From: CALREJ01 sp964533375
GTDB lineage: Bacteria; Patescibacteriota; Gracilibacteria; Peribacterales; Peribacteraceae
NCBI GenBank assembly: GCA_964533375.1
Contig: CAZHLW010000001.1
Span: forward strand, 186,001 to 250,000
Length of the DNA stretch: 64,000 nt
Direction: 5' to 3'
Shown in pieces: positions 51,763-59,849 of the stretch. Made by a program: the position numbers and the translations under genes. Below the pieces are notes generated by a model. That model saw only the letters and a list, made by a program, of their open reading frames with translations. It was not told the origin of the DNA and did no database searches. Each line of letters starts with the position of its first letter. Positions within the stretch are counted from its first letter, which is position 1.

Positions 51763-51823
51763 GTAAAGACTAGAGTCGGCTTGTCGGCCGTAGCTCGCAA
51801 GCGGAGGCTGAGGCTTTTTTTAT

Positions 51824-51896
51824 GTCATACTGAGCTCGTCGAAGTATGCCTCTCATGAAAAATCCGGAGTTCACTCTTCGACGAGCTCAGAGTGAC
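51824..51896. repeat. inverted pair of the CTGAGC...TCGAAG intergenic repeat
   Basis: A 25-bp element GTCAT-x-CTGAGCTCGTCGAAG-x-ATG at 51824-51848 and its inverted copy at 51872-51896 match in 21 of 25 bases. They flank a 23-bp loop between pnp and the K+ channel gene. Similar elements stand at 54307 and 62098, with a looser one at 53696. I recognise this palindrome style from unrelated bacterial genomes. Confidence 0.7.
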
Positions 51897-51899
51897 ACC

Positions 51900-52712
51900 T
51901 TAGAGTGATGTCTTCAACCCCTTTGCGATATTCATAATCTCCTTGAAAATCGGACTCTTTGTTTTATGTGTCTGTTGCCAGTGCGGCATCACCGTTTCCA
52001 GAATGGAAATCAGTTCTTTCAATTCATCTGCACTTTCGTGCTTCTTCCAGTTGATCTTCTTTTTGGTCATTGCCCCCATCAGTTCTTTCATGCGCCGCAG
52101 TGTGCGCTGGATGGCTTCCAGAAGCAGCGTGTCGCGTTTGGCATCGATTCTGGTGCCGTAGAGCTGGGGCATGTCTTCCATCAGTTTTTCGGTTTGAATG
52201 TAGGCAGTTGTGAGGATATCCCAGTCTCCCGGGGAGAGTGTTTTTTCGCTTTCCAGTCTTTCAATCAGCGTGTCGAAATCTTTGCGGACAATGAAAAGCC
52301 CCTGGCGCAGGCTGTGGAAGATTCCTTCGGACGTCATACGGTGCATGTCATCCATGATCATGTCCTGTTTGCGTGTCACCAGCTTGGCAACAAAGATGGC
52401 GAAGATCATCAGCGCCAGGATTGCCTGTGCCATTGCTATCGCCTTGGAAAATCCCATCGGCACAATGTCGCCGTAGCCGATGGACGTGGCTGTAATGATA
52501 CTGAAATAGAAACTGTTAAAGAGGCGTTCCCACGTATCCATATCCGCCAGGTGCGTGGGGGAGTGGATGCTGTGCAGTGCGCCCAATTCGTAGTACCAGA
52601 CTGCACAGATGATATTCACAAACATCCACAGCAAAAAGAGTTGCGAGTAGGAAGCGTTCGCCAGTTTTTCCAGTGCCGTGAAACGGGAGGTGTGTGTCAT
52701 GGATCTGGCCAT
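51900..52712 (-). CDS. two-helix potassium channel with cytoplasmic domain
   Basis: A 270-residue protein. The first helix (SYSQLFLLWMFVNIICAVWYYE) and the pore region with selectivity filter ATSIGYGDIVP, followed by a second helix (AIAMAQAILALMIFAIFVAKLV), give the minimal K+ channel fold. A ~150-residue helical cytoplasmic part (residues 120-270) has no RCK domain signature. It would let K+ flow in response to an unknown signal. Confidence 0.88.
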   Translation of the reverse strand: MARSMTHTSRFTALEKLANASYSQLFLLWMFVNIICAVWYYELGALHSIHSPTHLADMDTWERLFNSFYFSIITATSIGYGDIVPMGFSKAIAMAQAILALMIFAIFVAKLVTRKQDMIMDDMHRMTSEGIFHSLRQGLFIVRKDFDTLIERLESEKTLSPGDWDILTTAYIQTEKLMEDMPQLYGTRIDAKRDTLLLEAIQRTLRRMKELMGAMTKKKINWKKHESADELKELISILETVMPHWQQTHKTKSPIFKEIMNIAKGLKTSL

Positions 52713-52729
52713 CAGTGTATCAGGAAGCG

Positions 52730-53014
52730 TCAGGGGTTTGTAGATTCTGATTTTTTTGGCGCATCAACTTTCTTTTCGACTGGTGCAGGTTTTGCTTCTT
52801 CTTTCTTCTCTGTTTTCTTCGGAGCGGTGGGGCTGGTCTTGCTGTCAGTTTTATAGAACCCTGATCCCTTGAAGGCGATACTGGGCATGGAAATCATCTT
52901 CTCCGTTTTCTTGCTGCCGCACTCCGGGCATGCCAGTTTGCCCTTCGATCCAAAGGGAAGCGTTTTTTCGAAGACGGACTTGCAGGCGGTGCAGGTGAAA
53001 TCGAAGGTCGGCAT
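52730..53014 (-). CDS. FmdB-like zinc ribbon protein
   Basis: A 94-residue protein with the FmdB/regulatory zinc ribbon MPTFDFTCTACKSVFEKTLPF, CTAC and CPEC ligands, the MISMPSIAFKGSGFYKTD segment typical of the family, and a Lys/Pro/Ala-rich tail. It lies just upstream of the channel gene. The family role is unclear; it may bind nucleic acid. Confidence 0.85.
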   Translation of the reverse strand: MPTFDFTCTACKSVFEKTLPFGSKGKLACPECGSKKTEKMISMPSIAFKGSGFYKTDSKTSPTAPKKTEKKEEAKPAPVEKKVDAPKKSESTNP

Positions 53015-53033
53015 GTCAAAAGTATAAACGTAT

Positions 53034-53501
53034 TTATTGGCGGTGTCCTGTGGCTAATTCGGGAATATCAAGCAATAGGTCCGTTGTGGCAATACGAAAG
53101 ACATCGGTGAGGGCGTGAATAGGGTGCACGTGAATAATGTCTGAACCCAATTCTTTGAAATCACGTACAGTCCTGCCCATGGGTCCTGATGGCGGAACCA
53201 GGTGTTTGCCAGCCACTCCTGCAACCAGCACATCTGTCCCCTCCAAAAGTACGCTCGCTGCTGCAACGAACGGGCCGCTTATTTGTTCGATCGTATCGCC
53301 GGAGTGATAAGGATCTACGAAATAGGTATTCCACAGATCATGGCTATACGTTTTTATATTGGGGCCAATCTCCGATCCTATGCCATTGGATTTGGCCAGC
53401 AATCGGGATTCGCCGAATATCGCTCTTTTGCGCAGATGCTTCATAGAATCATTATCGCCTTTACACTCCGGAGCACCAGCAAAACCCCGACTTTTTTCCA
53501 T
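53034..53501 (-). CDS. unknown 155-residue protein
   Basis: An alpha/beta protein of unknown family with the stretch AAASVLLEGTDVLVAGVAGKHLVPPSGP and a closing HALTDVFRIATTDLLLDIPEL. A TATGCT box six bases before the ATG at 53501 supports the longer start with a leaderless message; the ATG at 53444 is an alternative. The first 20 residues look less structured. Confidence 0.5.
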   Translation of the reverse strand: MEKSRGFAGAPECKGDNDSMKHLRKRAIFGESRLLAKSNGIGSEIGPNIKTYSHDLWNTYFVDPYHSGDTIEQISGPFVAAASVLLEGTDVLVAGVAGKHLVPPSGPMGRTVRDFKELGSDIIHVHPIHALTDVFRIATTDLLLDIPELATGHRQ

Positions 53502-53529
53502 GTTCTAAGCATAAATTGTTAAAATTCTC

Positions 53530-53558
53530 TTGCATCAGGAAAATTCTTCGCGTATAAG
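53530..53558 (+). promoter_or_regulatory. promoter of a short transcript
   Basis: TTGCAT (53530-53535) and TATAAG (53553-53558) are 17 bp apart. Transcription would start near 53565 and end about 80 nt later at a strong terminator. Confidence 0.6.
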
Positions 53559-53564
53559 ATTCCG

Positions 53565-53643
53565 GCTTCGATTCGCGCAAGCGAGACGATTCCTGTTCTT
53601 TCCATCATAGAACGCTGTCCCGTAAGGGCGGCGTTTTTTTTGT
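53565..53643 (+). ncRNA. candidate small RNA with GNRA hairpin and terminator
   Basis: Between the promoter at 53530 and a strong terminator (ACGC-TG-CCC, GTAA loop, GGG-CG-GCGT, then eight T residues, 53611-53641) there is no ATG. The RNA would contain a small hairpin TCGC-GCAA-GCGA with a GNRA loop. It could be a free-standing small RNA; no known family is recognised. Confidence 0.45.
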
Positions 53644-53695
53644 TTAACCGAATGTGAGCAGCCGCAGCGCGAACAGCAGGTTAAACAACCCTGTT

Positions 53696-53740
53696 TACCC
53701 TGAGAAATTCGAAGGGAGCGAGCAAAGCGATCGAAGGGTG
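53696..53740. repeat. looser copy of the CTGAG...TCGAAG repeat
   Basis: TACCCTGAGAAATTCGAAGG is followed by GAGCGAGCAAAGCGA and by a second TCGAAGGGTG. It resembles the elements at 51824, 54307 and 62098 but is extended by an internal block. Confidence 0.4.
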
Positions 53741-53751
53741 GGCCCCGTTCT

Positions 53752-53779
53752 TTGCATATCTTCGAAGCAGGATTATAAT
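53752..53779 (+). promoter_or_regulatory. promoter of the 130-aa gene
   Basis: TTGCAT (53752-53757) and TATAAT (53774-53779) are 16 bp apart. The start near 53786 leaves an 18-nt pyrimidine-rich leader before the ATG at 53804. Confidence 0.75.
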
Positions 53780-53803
53780 TCCCGTTATCCTTCTCCACTT
53801 TCC

Positions 53804-54196
53804 ATGCATGTGACTGTTCAAAACAGATACGAAGAACTCCAGGAAAAAATCCGCCTGCGTCATGCTGCACAGTCTCCTGCAGTAGAAACTGTTAAAAAGA
53901 TGAATAGAGAGATCTGCCTGAATATGCGCCGGCTATTTGTGGCATACGTAGATTACAGCGGATTCCAGTCCGATGATGAGCGTCAATCGCTCACGGTAAA
54001 AATGCTGGAAGTATTACAGAGTGCAGATACAGCGTTAGGTACAGATGAAGCAGTATTCGCTGATGAAAAACAAGCGAATATCCGCCAGTCAGTCAGGCAG
54101 CACATTACAATGCTGGAGCAGGTAAAGAGCGGAGTGCCGCTGGGGGATGTATTAGCCAAGGCAGTGGCACAAGTGTCAGAAGAGCACGATTCCTGA
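53804..54196 (+). CDS. unknown 130-residue helical protein
   Basis: A mainly helical, charged protein (MHVTVQNRYEELQEKIRLRHA; REICLNMRRLFVAYVDYSGF; a tail with EEHDS). I do not recognise it. The promoter and leader fix the ATG at 53804 rather than an upstream one in the same frame. It precedes valS with a 140-base gap. Confidence 0.6.
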   Translation: MHVTVQNRYEELQEKIRLRHAAQSPAVETVKKMNREICLNMRRLFVAYVDYSGFQSDDERQSLTVKMLEVLQSADTALGTDEAVFADEKQANIRQSVRQHITMLEQVKSGVPLGDVLAKAVAQVSEEHDS

Positions 54197-54306
54197 TATG
54201 CCGAAGCGGCCAAGCAATTCTTGGATTATATATTTTATAATGTAAGTAATTTATGTCAAATATCGCCTTTCTCCCTATTTCACCTATACTGCCATTCACC
54301 TTAGAG

Positions 54307-54331
54307 CTCATCCTTCGACGGGCTCAGGATG
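54307..54331. repeat. CTGAGC...TCGAAG palindrome before valS
   Basis: CATCCT and AGGATG flank TCGACGGGCTC, eight bases before the valS ATG, so the valS leader would start with this hairpin. It is the inverse of GTCATCCTGAGCCCGTCGAAGGATG-type elements also seen at 51824. Confidence 0.55.
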
Positions 54332-54338
54332 ACAATTT

Positions 54339-57002
54339 ATGCTCGATAAAGCTTACAATCCGGCTGGTACTGAGGATCGCATCTACGCGATGTGGGAGGA
54401 CAGTGGGGCGTTTCAGGCTGATGTGAACAGTACCAAAGAGACTTTTACCATCAGCATGCCGCCGCCCAATGCGACGGGGCAACTGCACCTTGGCCATGCC
54501 GTCATGCTGGCGCTGGAGGATATCTTTACGCGTTTTGCGCGCATGCGGGGCAAAGAGGCACTCTGGGTGCCGGGGACCGACCATGCGGCTATTGCGACCG
54601 AAAACGTCGTCATTAAACAATTGAAGGACGGAGGGATGAAAGATCCGCGCAAAGAACTGGGGCGTGAGGTGCTGGTTTCGAAGATCGCTGAATTCGTGGA
54701 GAAGAGTAAAACGACTATCCGAAGCCAGGTCAGAAAAATGGGATCCAGCTGTGACTGGAGCCGCGAGCGCTATACCTTCGAGCCGTCACTGAACCGTTGC
54801 GTGAACGAAGTCTTCAAGAAAATGTACGAAGACGGACTGATTTACCGCGGCCACCGCATTGTGAACTGGGACCCGAAACTCCAGACCACCGTGTCCGACG
54901 ACGAAGTGGAATGGAAGGAGGAAACGATTCCGTTCTACACCTTCCAGTACGGCCCGTTCCAGATTTCCACCGCGCGCCCCGAAACCAAATTCGGCGACAA
55001 GTACGTGGTCATGCATCCGGAGGACGAGCGATACTTGAAGTACAAGCACGGCGACACCTTCGAAGCCGAGTGGATCAACGGTCCCGTGCATGCAACCGTT
55101 ATTAAAGATACAGCAGTCGATCCGGCCTTCGGAACAGGTGTGATGACCATCACCCCCTGGCACGATACGGCGGACTTCGAGATCGCCGAGCGCCATGGTC
55201 TGGAGAAAGAACAGGTGATCGACTACGAAGGAAAGCTGCTCGCAATCGCCGAGGAATTTGCCGGTATGAAGATTGAAGTCGCGCGGCCGCTCATTGTCGA
55301 AAAACTGCAGAGCAAAGGACTCGTTGTGAAGACTGAGGAAGGTTACGTGCACAACAAAGCGGTCAACCAGCGCGGCGGGGGAACCATCGAACCGCAGATC
55401 AAACTGCAGTGGTTTATGGACGTGAACAAAGAGGTGGTCGACTGGAAGGGGCAGAAGATGAGCCTGAAGCAGATTATGCACGATGTCGTGCATCACGGAG
55501 ATATTCAGATTATTCCGGAGCGTTTCAACAAAACATATTTCCACTGGATTGATAACCTGCGTGACTGGTGTATTTCCCGTCAGATCTGGTGGGGTCACCG
55601 TGTGCCTGTCTGGTACAAGGGGGATGAAATGTACGCAGGTGTTGTCGCTCCGCAAGGAGATGATTGGGAACAGGACACCGACACGCTCGATACCTGGTTC
55701 AGCTCCGCACTCTGGACGTGGAGCACGCTCATTGATCCTGCACTGACATCGGATTTGTCGCTGAGTCTCAACGAATTATTGGAGCGCAGTCCTGACTTTA
55801 AAAAATTCCATCCGACCAGCGTGATGGAAACCGGGTACGATATTTTGTTCTTCTGGGTCGCGCGCATGATCCTGATGACGACCTACGCGACGGGACAAGT
55901 TCCGTTCAAAACCGTGTATCTGCATGGACTGATTCGCACACGCGATGGCGCAAAAATGAGTAAGAGTCATCCGGAAACCATGATCGATCCGCTGGATATC
56001 ATCAACCGCTACGGCGCCGATGCACTGCGCTTGTCGATGATTGTGGGGCAGAGTCCCGGAGCTGATTCCAAGCTGTATGAAGAGAAGATTGCAGGCTACA
56101 GGAACTTCATCAACAAACTCTGGAACGCATCGCGCTTTGTGCTGATGCAGTGTGAGGCGGCGGACATTGATCCGAAGACTATTGACTCACTTCCGGATGC
56201 AGCACAGTTATCTTTGGCGGATCGTGCAATTTTGCATGCATCAGAAATATTGATTGAAGACGTTACCAAAGGACTGGAGACCTATAGCCTGAGCGAGACG
56301 GGGGAGAAGCTCTATAGCTTCACGTGGGATTATTTCTGTGACTGGTACCTCGAACTTTCCAAGGGAACAGCGAACCATGCGGTGCTTGTGCATGTGCTGC
56401 GCCGCCTCTACAAACTGCTGCATCCGTATTGCCCGTTCATTACCGAAGAACTCTGGGCGCAGATCAAACCTGCCGGTAGCGGCATGCTGATGGCGGAAAC
56501 GTGGCCGGCTGCAAAAGCGGAGCGCAAAGACCAGAAGGCGTTTGATGAATTGCAGATTCTCATCGAAGTCATCACTGCTATCCGCAAGCTTCGCACCGAT
56601 CAGGCGGTGGAACCGGGGAGGGAGGTGACAGTCACAATTGTGAGTGGCACGTACTGCAATGGACTTGAGGAACAGGAAGCGCATATCCGCCGTATGGGAA
56701 AAGTCGGTAGCCTGCAGATATCGAGCGATACGCAGAAGCTGGAGAATGTGGCATCGGTGTTCCTTGCGGATATCGAAGTACATCTCTCGCTCGAGGGATT
56801 GGTTGATGTTGAGAAAGAGAAGGCGAATCTAAGGAAAGAGAAAGAGAACCTGGAGAAGTTTGTGTCTGGTATTGAAGCGAAGCTTGGGAATGAGCAGTTT
56901 ATGGCGAAGGCGCCGGCTGCGCTTGTTGCAGAGCAGAAGGGGAAGTTAGAGGAAGCGAAGGGCAAGCTTCAGAAGATTGCGGAGAGACTAAAAAGTTTGT
57001 GA
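54339..57002 (+). CDS. valS: valyl-tRNA synthetase
   Basis: An 887-residue class I synthetase. PPPNATGQLHLGH supplies the HIGH-like HLGH at 50-53, the editing insert follows, and KMSKS is at 539-543. The anticodon-binding domain and a C-terminal coiled coil (EKEKANLRKEKENLEKFVSGIEAKLG) complete it. It charges tRNA-Val. Length is typical. It follows the intergenic palindrome at 54307 closely. Confidence 0.97.
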   Translation: MLDKAYNPAGTEDRIYAMWEDSGAFQADVNSTKETFTISMPPPNATGQLHLGHAVMLALEDIFTRFARMRGKEALWVPGTDHAAIATENVVIKQLKDGGMKDPRKELGREVLVSKIAEFVEKSKTTIRSQVRKMGSSCDWSRERYTFEPSLNRCVNEVFKKMYEDGLIYRGHRIVNWDPKLQTTVSDDEVEWKEETIPFYTFQYGPFQISTARPETKFGDKYVVMHPEDERYLKYKHGDTFEAEWINGPVHATVIKDTAVDPAFGTGVMTITPWHDTADFEIAERHGLEKEQVIDYEGKLLAIAEEFAGMKIEVARPLIVEKLQSKGLVVKTEEGYVHNKAVNQRGGGTIEPQIKLQWFMDVNKEVVDWKGQKMSLKQIMHDVVHHGDIQIIPERFNKTYFHWIDNLRDWCISRQIWWGHRVPVWYKGDEMYAGVVAPQGDDWEQDTDTLDTWFSSALWTWSTLIDPALTSDLSLSLNELLERSPDFKKFHPTSVMETGYDILFFWVARMILMTTYATGQVPFKTVYLHGLIRTRDGAKMSKSHPETMIDPLDIINRYGADALRLSMIVGQSPGADSKLYEEKIAGYRNFINKLWNASRFVLMQCEAADIDPKTIDSLPDAAQLSLADRAILHASEILIEDVTKGLETYSLSETGEKLYSFTWDYFCDWYLELSKGTANHAVLVHVLRRLYKLLHPYCPFITEELWAQIKPAGSGMLMAETWPAAKAERKDQKAFDELQILIEVITAIRKLRTDQAVEPGREVTVTIVSGTYCNGLEEQEAHIRRMGKVGSLQISSDTQKLENVASVFLADIEVHLSLEGLVDVEKEKANLRKEKENLEKFVSGIEAKLGNEQFMAKAPAALVAEQKGKLEEAKGKLQKIAERLKSL

Positions 57003-57006
57003 GTTT

Positions 57007-57231
57007 TTACTCTTCAGATTCACCTTTTGCTAAAGTGTTCCAGTCTACATTCAATGGATTTCTAAGCTTTGCTTGTGTTTCTGTGATCCACTTTTGAACA
57101 GGACTACCTTCAATTTTTCTTTGTCTCTCTATGCGAAGGCGCATGCTGCGTTCACAGCCTCCTGCTATATATTCTATTAAATCGCTTTCCCTAATAGGTT
57201 CATCCGATGTTGGTTCATTATCTTGAGACAT
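57007..57231 (-). CDS. unknown 74-residue protein, third gene of the SOS operon
   Basis: A soluble protein (MSQDNEPTSDEPIRESDLIEYIAGGCERSMRLRIERQRKIEGS). The L-I-E-Y-I-x-G-x-C/S start resembles the N-terminus of anti-sigma-factor zinc-finger proteins, but the His/Cys set is incomplete. It follows dinB by 37 bases on the same strand and so may be SOS-controlled. Confidence 0.55.
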   Translation of the reverse strand: MSQDNEPTSDEPIRESDLIEYIAGGCERSMRLRIERQRKIEGSPVQKWITETQAKLRNPLNVDWNTLAKGESEE

Positions 57232-57268
57232 ATTTTTATTTTAAACAAGTATTATATTTTGTCAAAAA

Positions 57269-58465
57269 TCACTCAAACATCGGCAAATCCAGCGCCCGCT
57301 TCCTGTTTTTGCGCACTGGCATCGCACTGCCACGTACCACGACATCGCGTCCAAATCTGACTCTTAAATGATCTAATGACTGCTGCAGGGTTTCACTCCG
57401 GACAATTTCTTTGGGGTTTCTGAAGAGAGAAAATTGGGTAGGAGCTGTGGGGTGCAGGTCCCAGAGGGCGAAGCCGACCTGGCTGTAGTTAGTTCTAGCC
57501 TTCAGTGCTTTCTCGAAGCAGCGCTTGGCTATCGGCGTAATGGCTTCCTCGGTATCGAGGAGTTGTGGCATGCGCTGTTGTATTCCTGCGTGATGGAAAT
57601 CGCTGTCCCGGAGCCAGATGGATATCCCGCGGGCGGCCAGGTTCTGCTTCCGCATTTTCAAGATGCAGTAACTCACATGTTCGAGGAGCTGCGCCCAGAT
57701 CTTCTCTTTATCCATCGTCCGTTTGAAGGTTCTGGTGCGGGAAATAGACTGGGGTGGACTGTCGTCTGCGGCGACTTTGGACAGGCGTTCACCAAGTAAC
57801 TCCCGCTTCAGGTCTATGCCCGGTCTGCCAAACAATTTCTGCAGGAGTGCATCATCAACAACGGTAATATCCAGCGCCGTCATCCAGTTGTTTGCTGCGG
57901 TGTGCTTCTGCCGCGCTCTGCCGATCCCCGGAATCGCTGCTACTGGTCTATCCGCCAGAAATGTCTCAATATCCCGCTTCTCCACGACCGTTACCCCTGC
58001 AGGTTTTCGATACTCACTGGCCATCTTTGCAAGCGTCTTGCTCGGTCCTATACCCACAGACACGGACATCCCGGTCATCGCCAGCACTTCCTGCTGTATG
58101 TCTTTGGCCCATACATAGAGATCGAATGGCTCACCACCGACCAGGCTCTTCAAATCCAGAAACCATTCATCAATCGACATCTGCTCCATAATGGGACAAT
58201 GATTCTGGAGAATGGCTTCTATCTGGTGAGAGGCAAGAGAGGTCTCCGCAAAGTCCGAGGGCATCTGAATAGCTTCCGGGCAGAGCTTGATTGCTTCGAA
58301 GAGCGGCATACCGGTCTTCACGCCTTTGGCCTTCGCCTCGTAACTCGCGGCAATCACACAACTCCCGCCCATGCCCATAGCAAGCAGTGGCTTCCCCCGC
58401 AGTTCGGGGTGTTTGCGCTGTAAAACAGACGCGAAGAAACTATCAGCATCGATATGTGCAATCAT
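57269..58465 (-). CDS. dinB: Y-family DNA polymerase IV
   Basis: A 398-residue translesion polymerase. MIAHIDADSFFASV (Asp6 and Asp8), the fingers segment GGSCVIAASYEAKAKGVKTGMPL, the catalytic SIDEWFLDL (Asp99 and Glu100), the helix-hairpin-helix (VAAIPGIGRARQKH) and the little-finger domain (TRTFKRTMDKEKIWAQLL) are all in order. It copies past DNA damage with low fidelity. It is the second gene after lexA (20-base gap), so damage should induce it. Confidence 0.94.
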   Translation of the reverse strand: MIAHIDADSFFASVLQRKHPELRGKPLLAMGMGGSCVIAASYEAKAKGVKTGMPLFEAIKLCPEAIQMPSDFAETSLASHQIEAILQNHCPIMEQMSIDEWFLDLKSLVGGEPFDLYVWAKDIQQEVLAMTGMSVSVGIGPSKTLAKMASEYRKPAGVTVVEKRDIETFLADRPVAAIPGIGRARQKHTAANNWMTALDITVVDDALLQKLFGRPGIDLKRELLGERLSKVAADDSPPQSISRTRTFKRTMDKEKIWAQLLEHVSYCILKMRKQNLAARGISIWLRDSDFHHAGIQQRMPQLLDTEEAITPIAKRCFEKALKARTNYSQVGFALWDLHPTAPTQFSLFRNPKEIVRSETLQQSLDHLRVRFGRDVVVRGSAMPVRKNRKRALDLPMFE

Positions 58466-58485
58466 GGTTCGATGGGGAAGTGGCT

Positions 58486-59091
58486 TTAGTAGCGACGGAT
58501 CACACCGCGGACGACACCTGCGACCTGTAGCTCATCCATGGCGTAGAGATCCGGATACTCGGGATTCTCGGCCTGCAGATAGAACTTTCCCTTATCCTTT
58601 CTCAGTCTCTTCAGGGTGTAGGCGCCATCAAGCACACCGACCACGATATCGTTCACCTTCGGTTCTTTTCCGCGCTCCACGACAACCAGATCGCCATCAT
58701 TGATGCCGGCGCCGAGCATGCTGTCACCCTTCACGCGCAGGAGGAAGGTCGAGTTTTTATCGCGCACCAGATAGTGCTCAATGGTCAGGAGTTCCTCTGC
58801 CTGTTCTTCTGCAGCAGCTGCAAAACCTGCGGGGATCGGACCGAAGAGGGGGAGGCTGAAGGCCGGAACACTGTCGCGGGCTTCGTCATTTTCCAGGATT
58901 TTGATTCTGCCCTTCGGGTCTTTCTCCAGATGCTTCTCGCGCACGAGCGCATTCACCACCTTCGCAATCGCGTTCTTGCTGCGGACGCCAAAGGCGACAG
59001 CGAGATCGGATAGCGAGGGAGAATAGCCGCGTTTGCGCTGGAATTCGCGGATGTAATTCAATGTAGTTCTTTGATGAGGAGTGAGGGACAT
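58486..59091 (-). CDS. lexA: LexA repressor
   Basis: A 201-residue SOS repressor: winged-helix domain (SLSDLAVAFGVRSKNAIAKVVNALVREKHL), cleavage site Ala88-Gly89 (IPAGF), catalytic Ser124 (GDSM) and Lys161 (YTLKRL). RecA-stimulated self-cleavage would induce the SOS genes. The likely self-operator TGTACGATTGTACA stands 80 bases upstream at 59171, and a similar site is at 48310. Confidence 0.95.
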   Translation of the reverse strand: MSLTPHQRTTLNYIREFQRKRGYSPSLSDLAVAFGVRSKNAIAKVVNALVREKHLEKDPKGRIKILENDEARDSVPAFSLPLFGPIPAGFAAAAEEQAEELLTIEHYLVRDKNSTFLLRVKGDSMLGAGINDGDLVVVERGKEPKVNDIVVGVLDGAYTLKRLRKDKGKFYLQAENPEYPDLYAMDELQVAGVVRGVIRRY

Positions 59092-59098
59092 GGGACGG

Positions 59099-59134
59099 GT
59101 TTGAAAGTTTAAAAGTAGAAGGTTTAAAGGTTTG
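59099..59134. repeat. GTTTnAA heptamer-like repeat
   Basis: GTTTGAA, AGTTTAA, AAGTAGA, AGGTTTA and AAGGTTT fill the gap just upstream of lexA. They do not overlap the candidate LexA box. Confidence 0.55.
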
Positions 59135-59170
59135 TGATTTTTACAGGAGACGAACGTCCACCATCATAGG

Positions 59171-59184
59171 TGTACGATTGTACA
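59171..59184. promoter_or_regulatory. candidate LexA box of lexA
   Basis: TGTACGATTGTACA is a near-perfect palindrome with GTAC half sites, like cyanobacterial-type LexA boxes (AGTAC-n4-GTTC). It is 80 bases before the lexA start. Confidence 0.6.
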
Positions 59185-59281
59185 TAGTCAACAGGAGATT
59201 TTTAGTGAGGGTATTTTTGCTATACTCGCAGAATCGTCAGTGTTTCAATCTCGGTCTTTCTCATGAAAGTGCAGGTCCATC

Positions 59282-59731
59282 GTGAAGTCTCCATGGAGAT
59301 TCAAGTGTTTTGTTCTGTTTATGATTTTTTGGTGGTTGGGTGCATTGTGCTGGGTCGATCTTGGTTGCCCCTGGTGGTTCCTGGAAGTAAAAGACTGGTC
59401 TCTGGCTTTCTATAATATCGGCCATGGGATCGGAGGACGGGAAACAGCTGCATTGTACGGTTTGATGCATGGTCTTTGCCTTGTTGCCAGTGTTCCTTTT
59501 CTTCTTGAACTCGAGAGAGGAAAAGACCCTGTGACAAGGTCGCAAAAAATACAATGCTATTCAAAAGCGGCGATCATGCTTCCGGCTCTTGCATTGATGG
59601 GGATTACCTTTGAGACATGGATTGTCTCCTTGAAAGATGGATGGATTATGTATAGTCTTGCCGCTTTTCTGGAAGCCTTGATCGTCACATCTCCGCTGTG
59701 GTTATGGTTGAAATGGCCAGAACCATCATAG
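59282..59731 (+). CDS. small multi-helix membrane protein
   Basis: A ~149-residue protein with four hydrophobic helices (CFVLFMIFWWLGALCW; ALYGLMHGLCLVASVPFLLEL; AAIMLPALALMGITFETWIV; YSLAAFLEALIVTSPLWLWL) and no recognised family. It starts with GTG at 59282. An ATG at 59263, in another frame and preceded by a pyrimidine tract as at core genes, opens only 48 codons, so the start is uncertain and a frame error is possible. Confidence 0.55.
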   Translation: MKSPWRFKCFVLFMIFWWLGALCWVDLGCPWWFLEVKDWSLAFYNIGHGIGGRETAALYGLMHGLCLVASVPFLLELERGKDPVTRSQKIQCYSKAAIMLPALALMGITFETWIVSLKDGWIMYSLAAFLEALIVTSPLWLWLKWPEPS

Positions 59732-59765
59732 TAGTAAGGACTGATCATGGTGAACACTGACGTCT

Positions 59766-59795
59766 TGTGGTCACTACGGCAACGTGGTGACCACA
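59766..59795. repeat. hairpin-forming inverted repeat
   Basis: TGTGGTCAC (59766-59774) and GTGACCACA (59787-59795) are perfect 9-bp arms around a 12-nt loop, extended by GACG/CGTC. It has no T-run, so it is not a standard terminator. Confidence 0.5.
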
Positions 59796-59812
59796 GCGTC
59801 TCAAAAAACATC

Positions 59813-59849
59813 CACCATTCTCAACTCTCCATTCTCAATCCTCAATTCA
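59813..59849. repeat. nATTCTC heptamer repeat
   Basis: CATTCTC, AACTCTC, CATTCTC, AATCCTC and AATTCAT run up to the stop of the coupling ATPase gene. Confidence 0.6.

Noticed and set aside
51775..51820. Small RNA between pnp and the repeat pair.
   Set aside because: It has only a weak stem and T-run and no promoter; more likely a second terminator for pnp.
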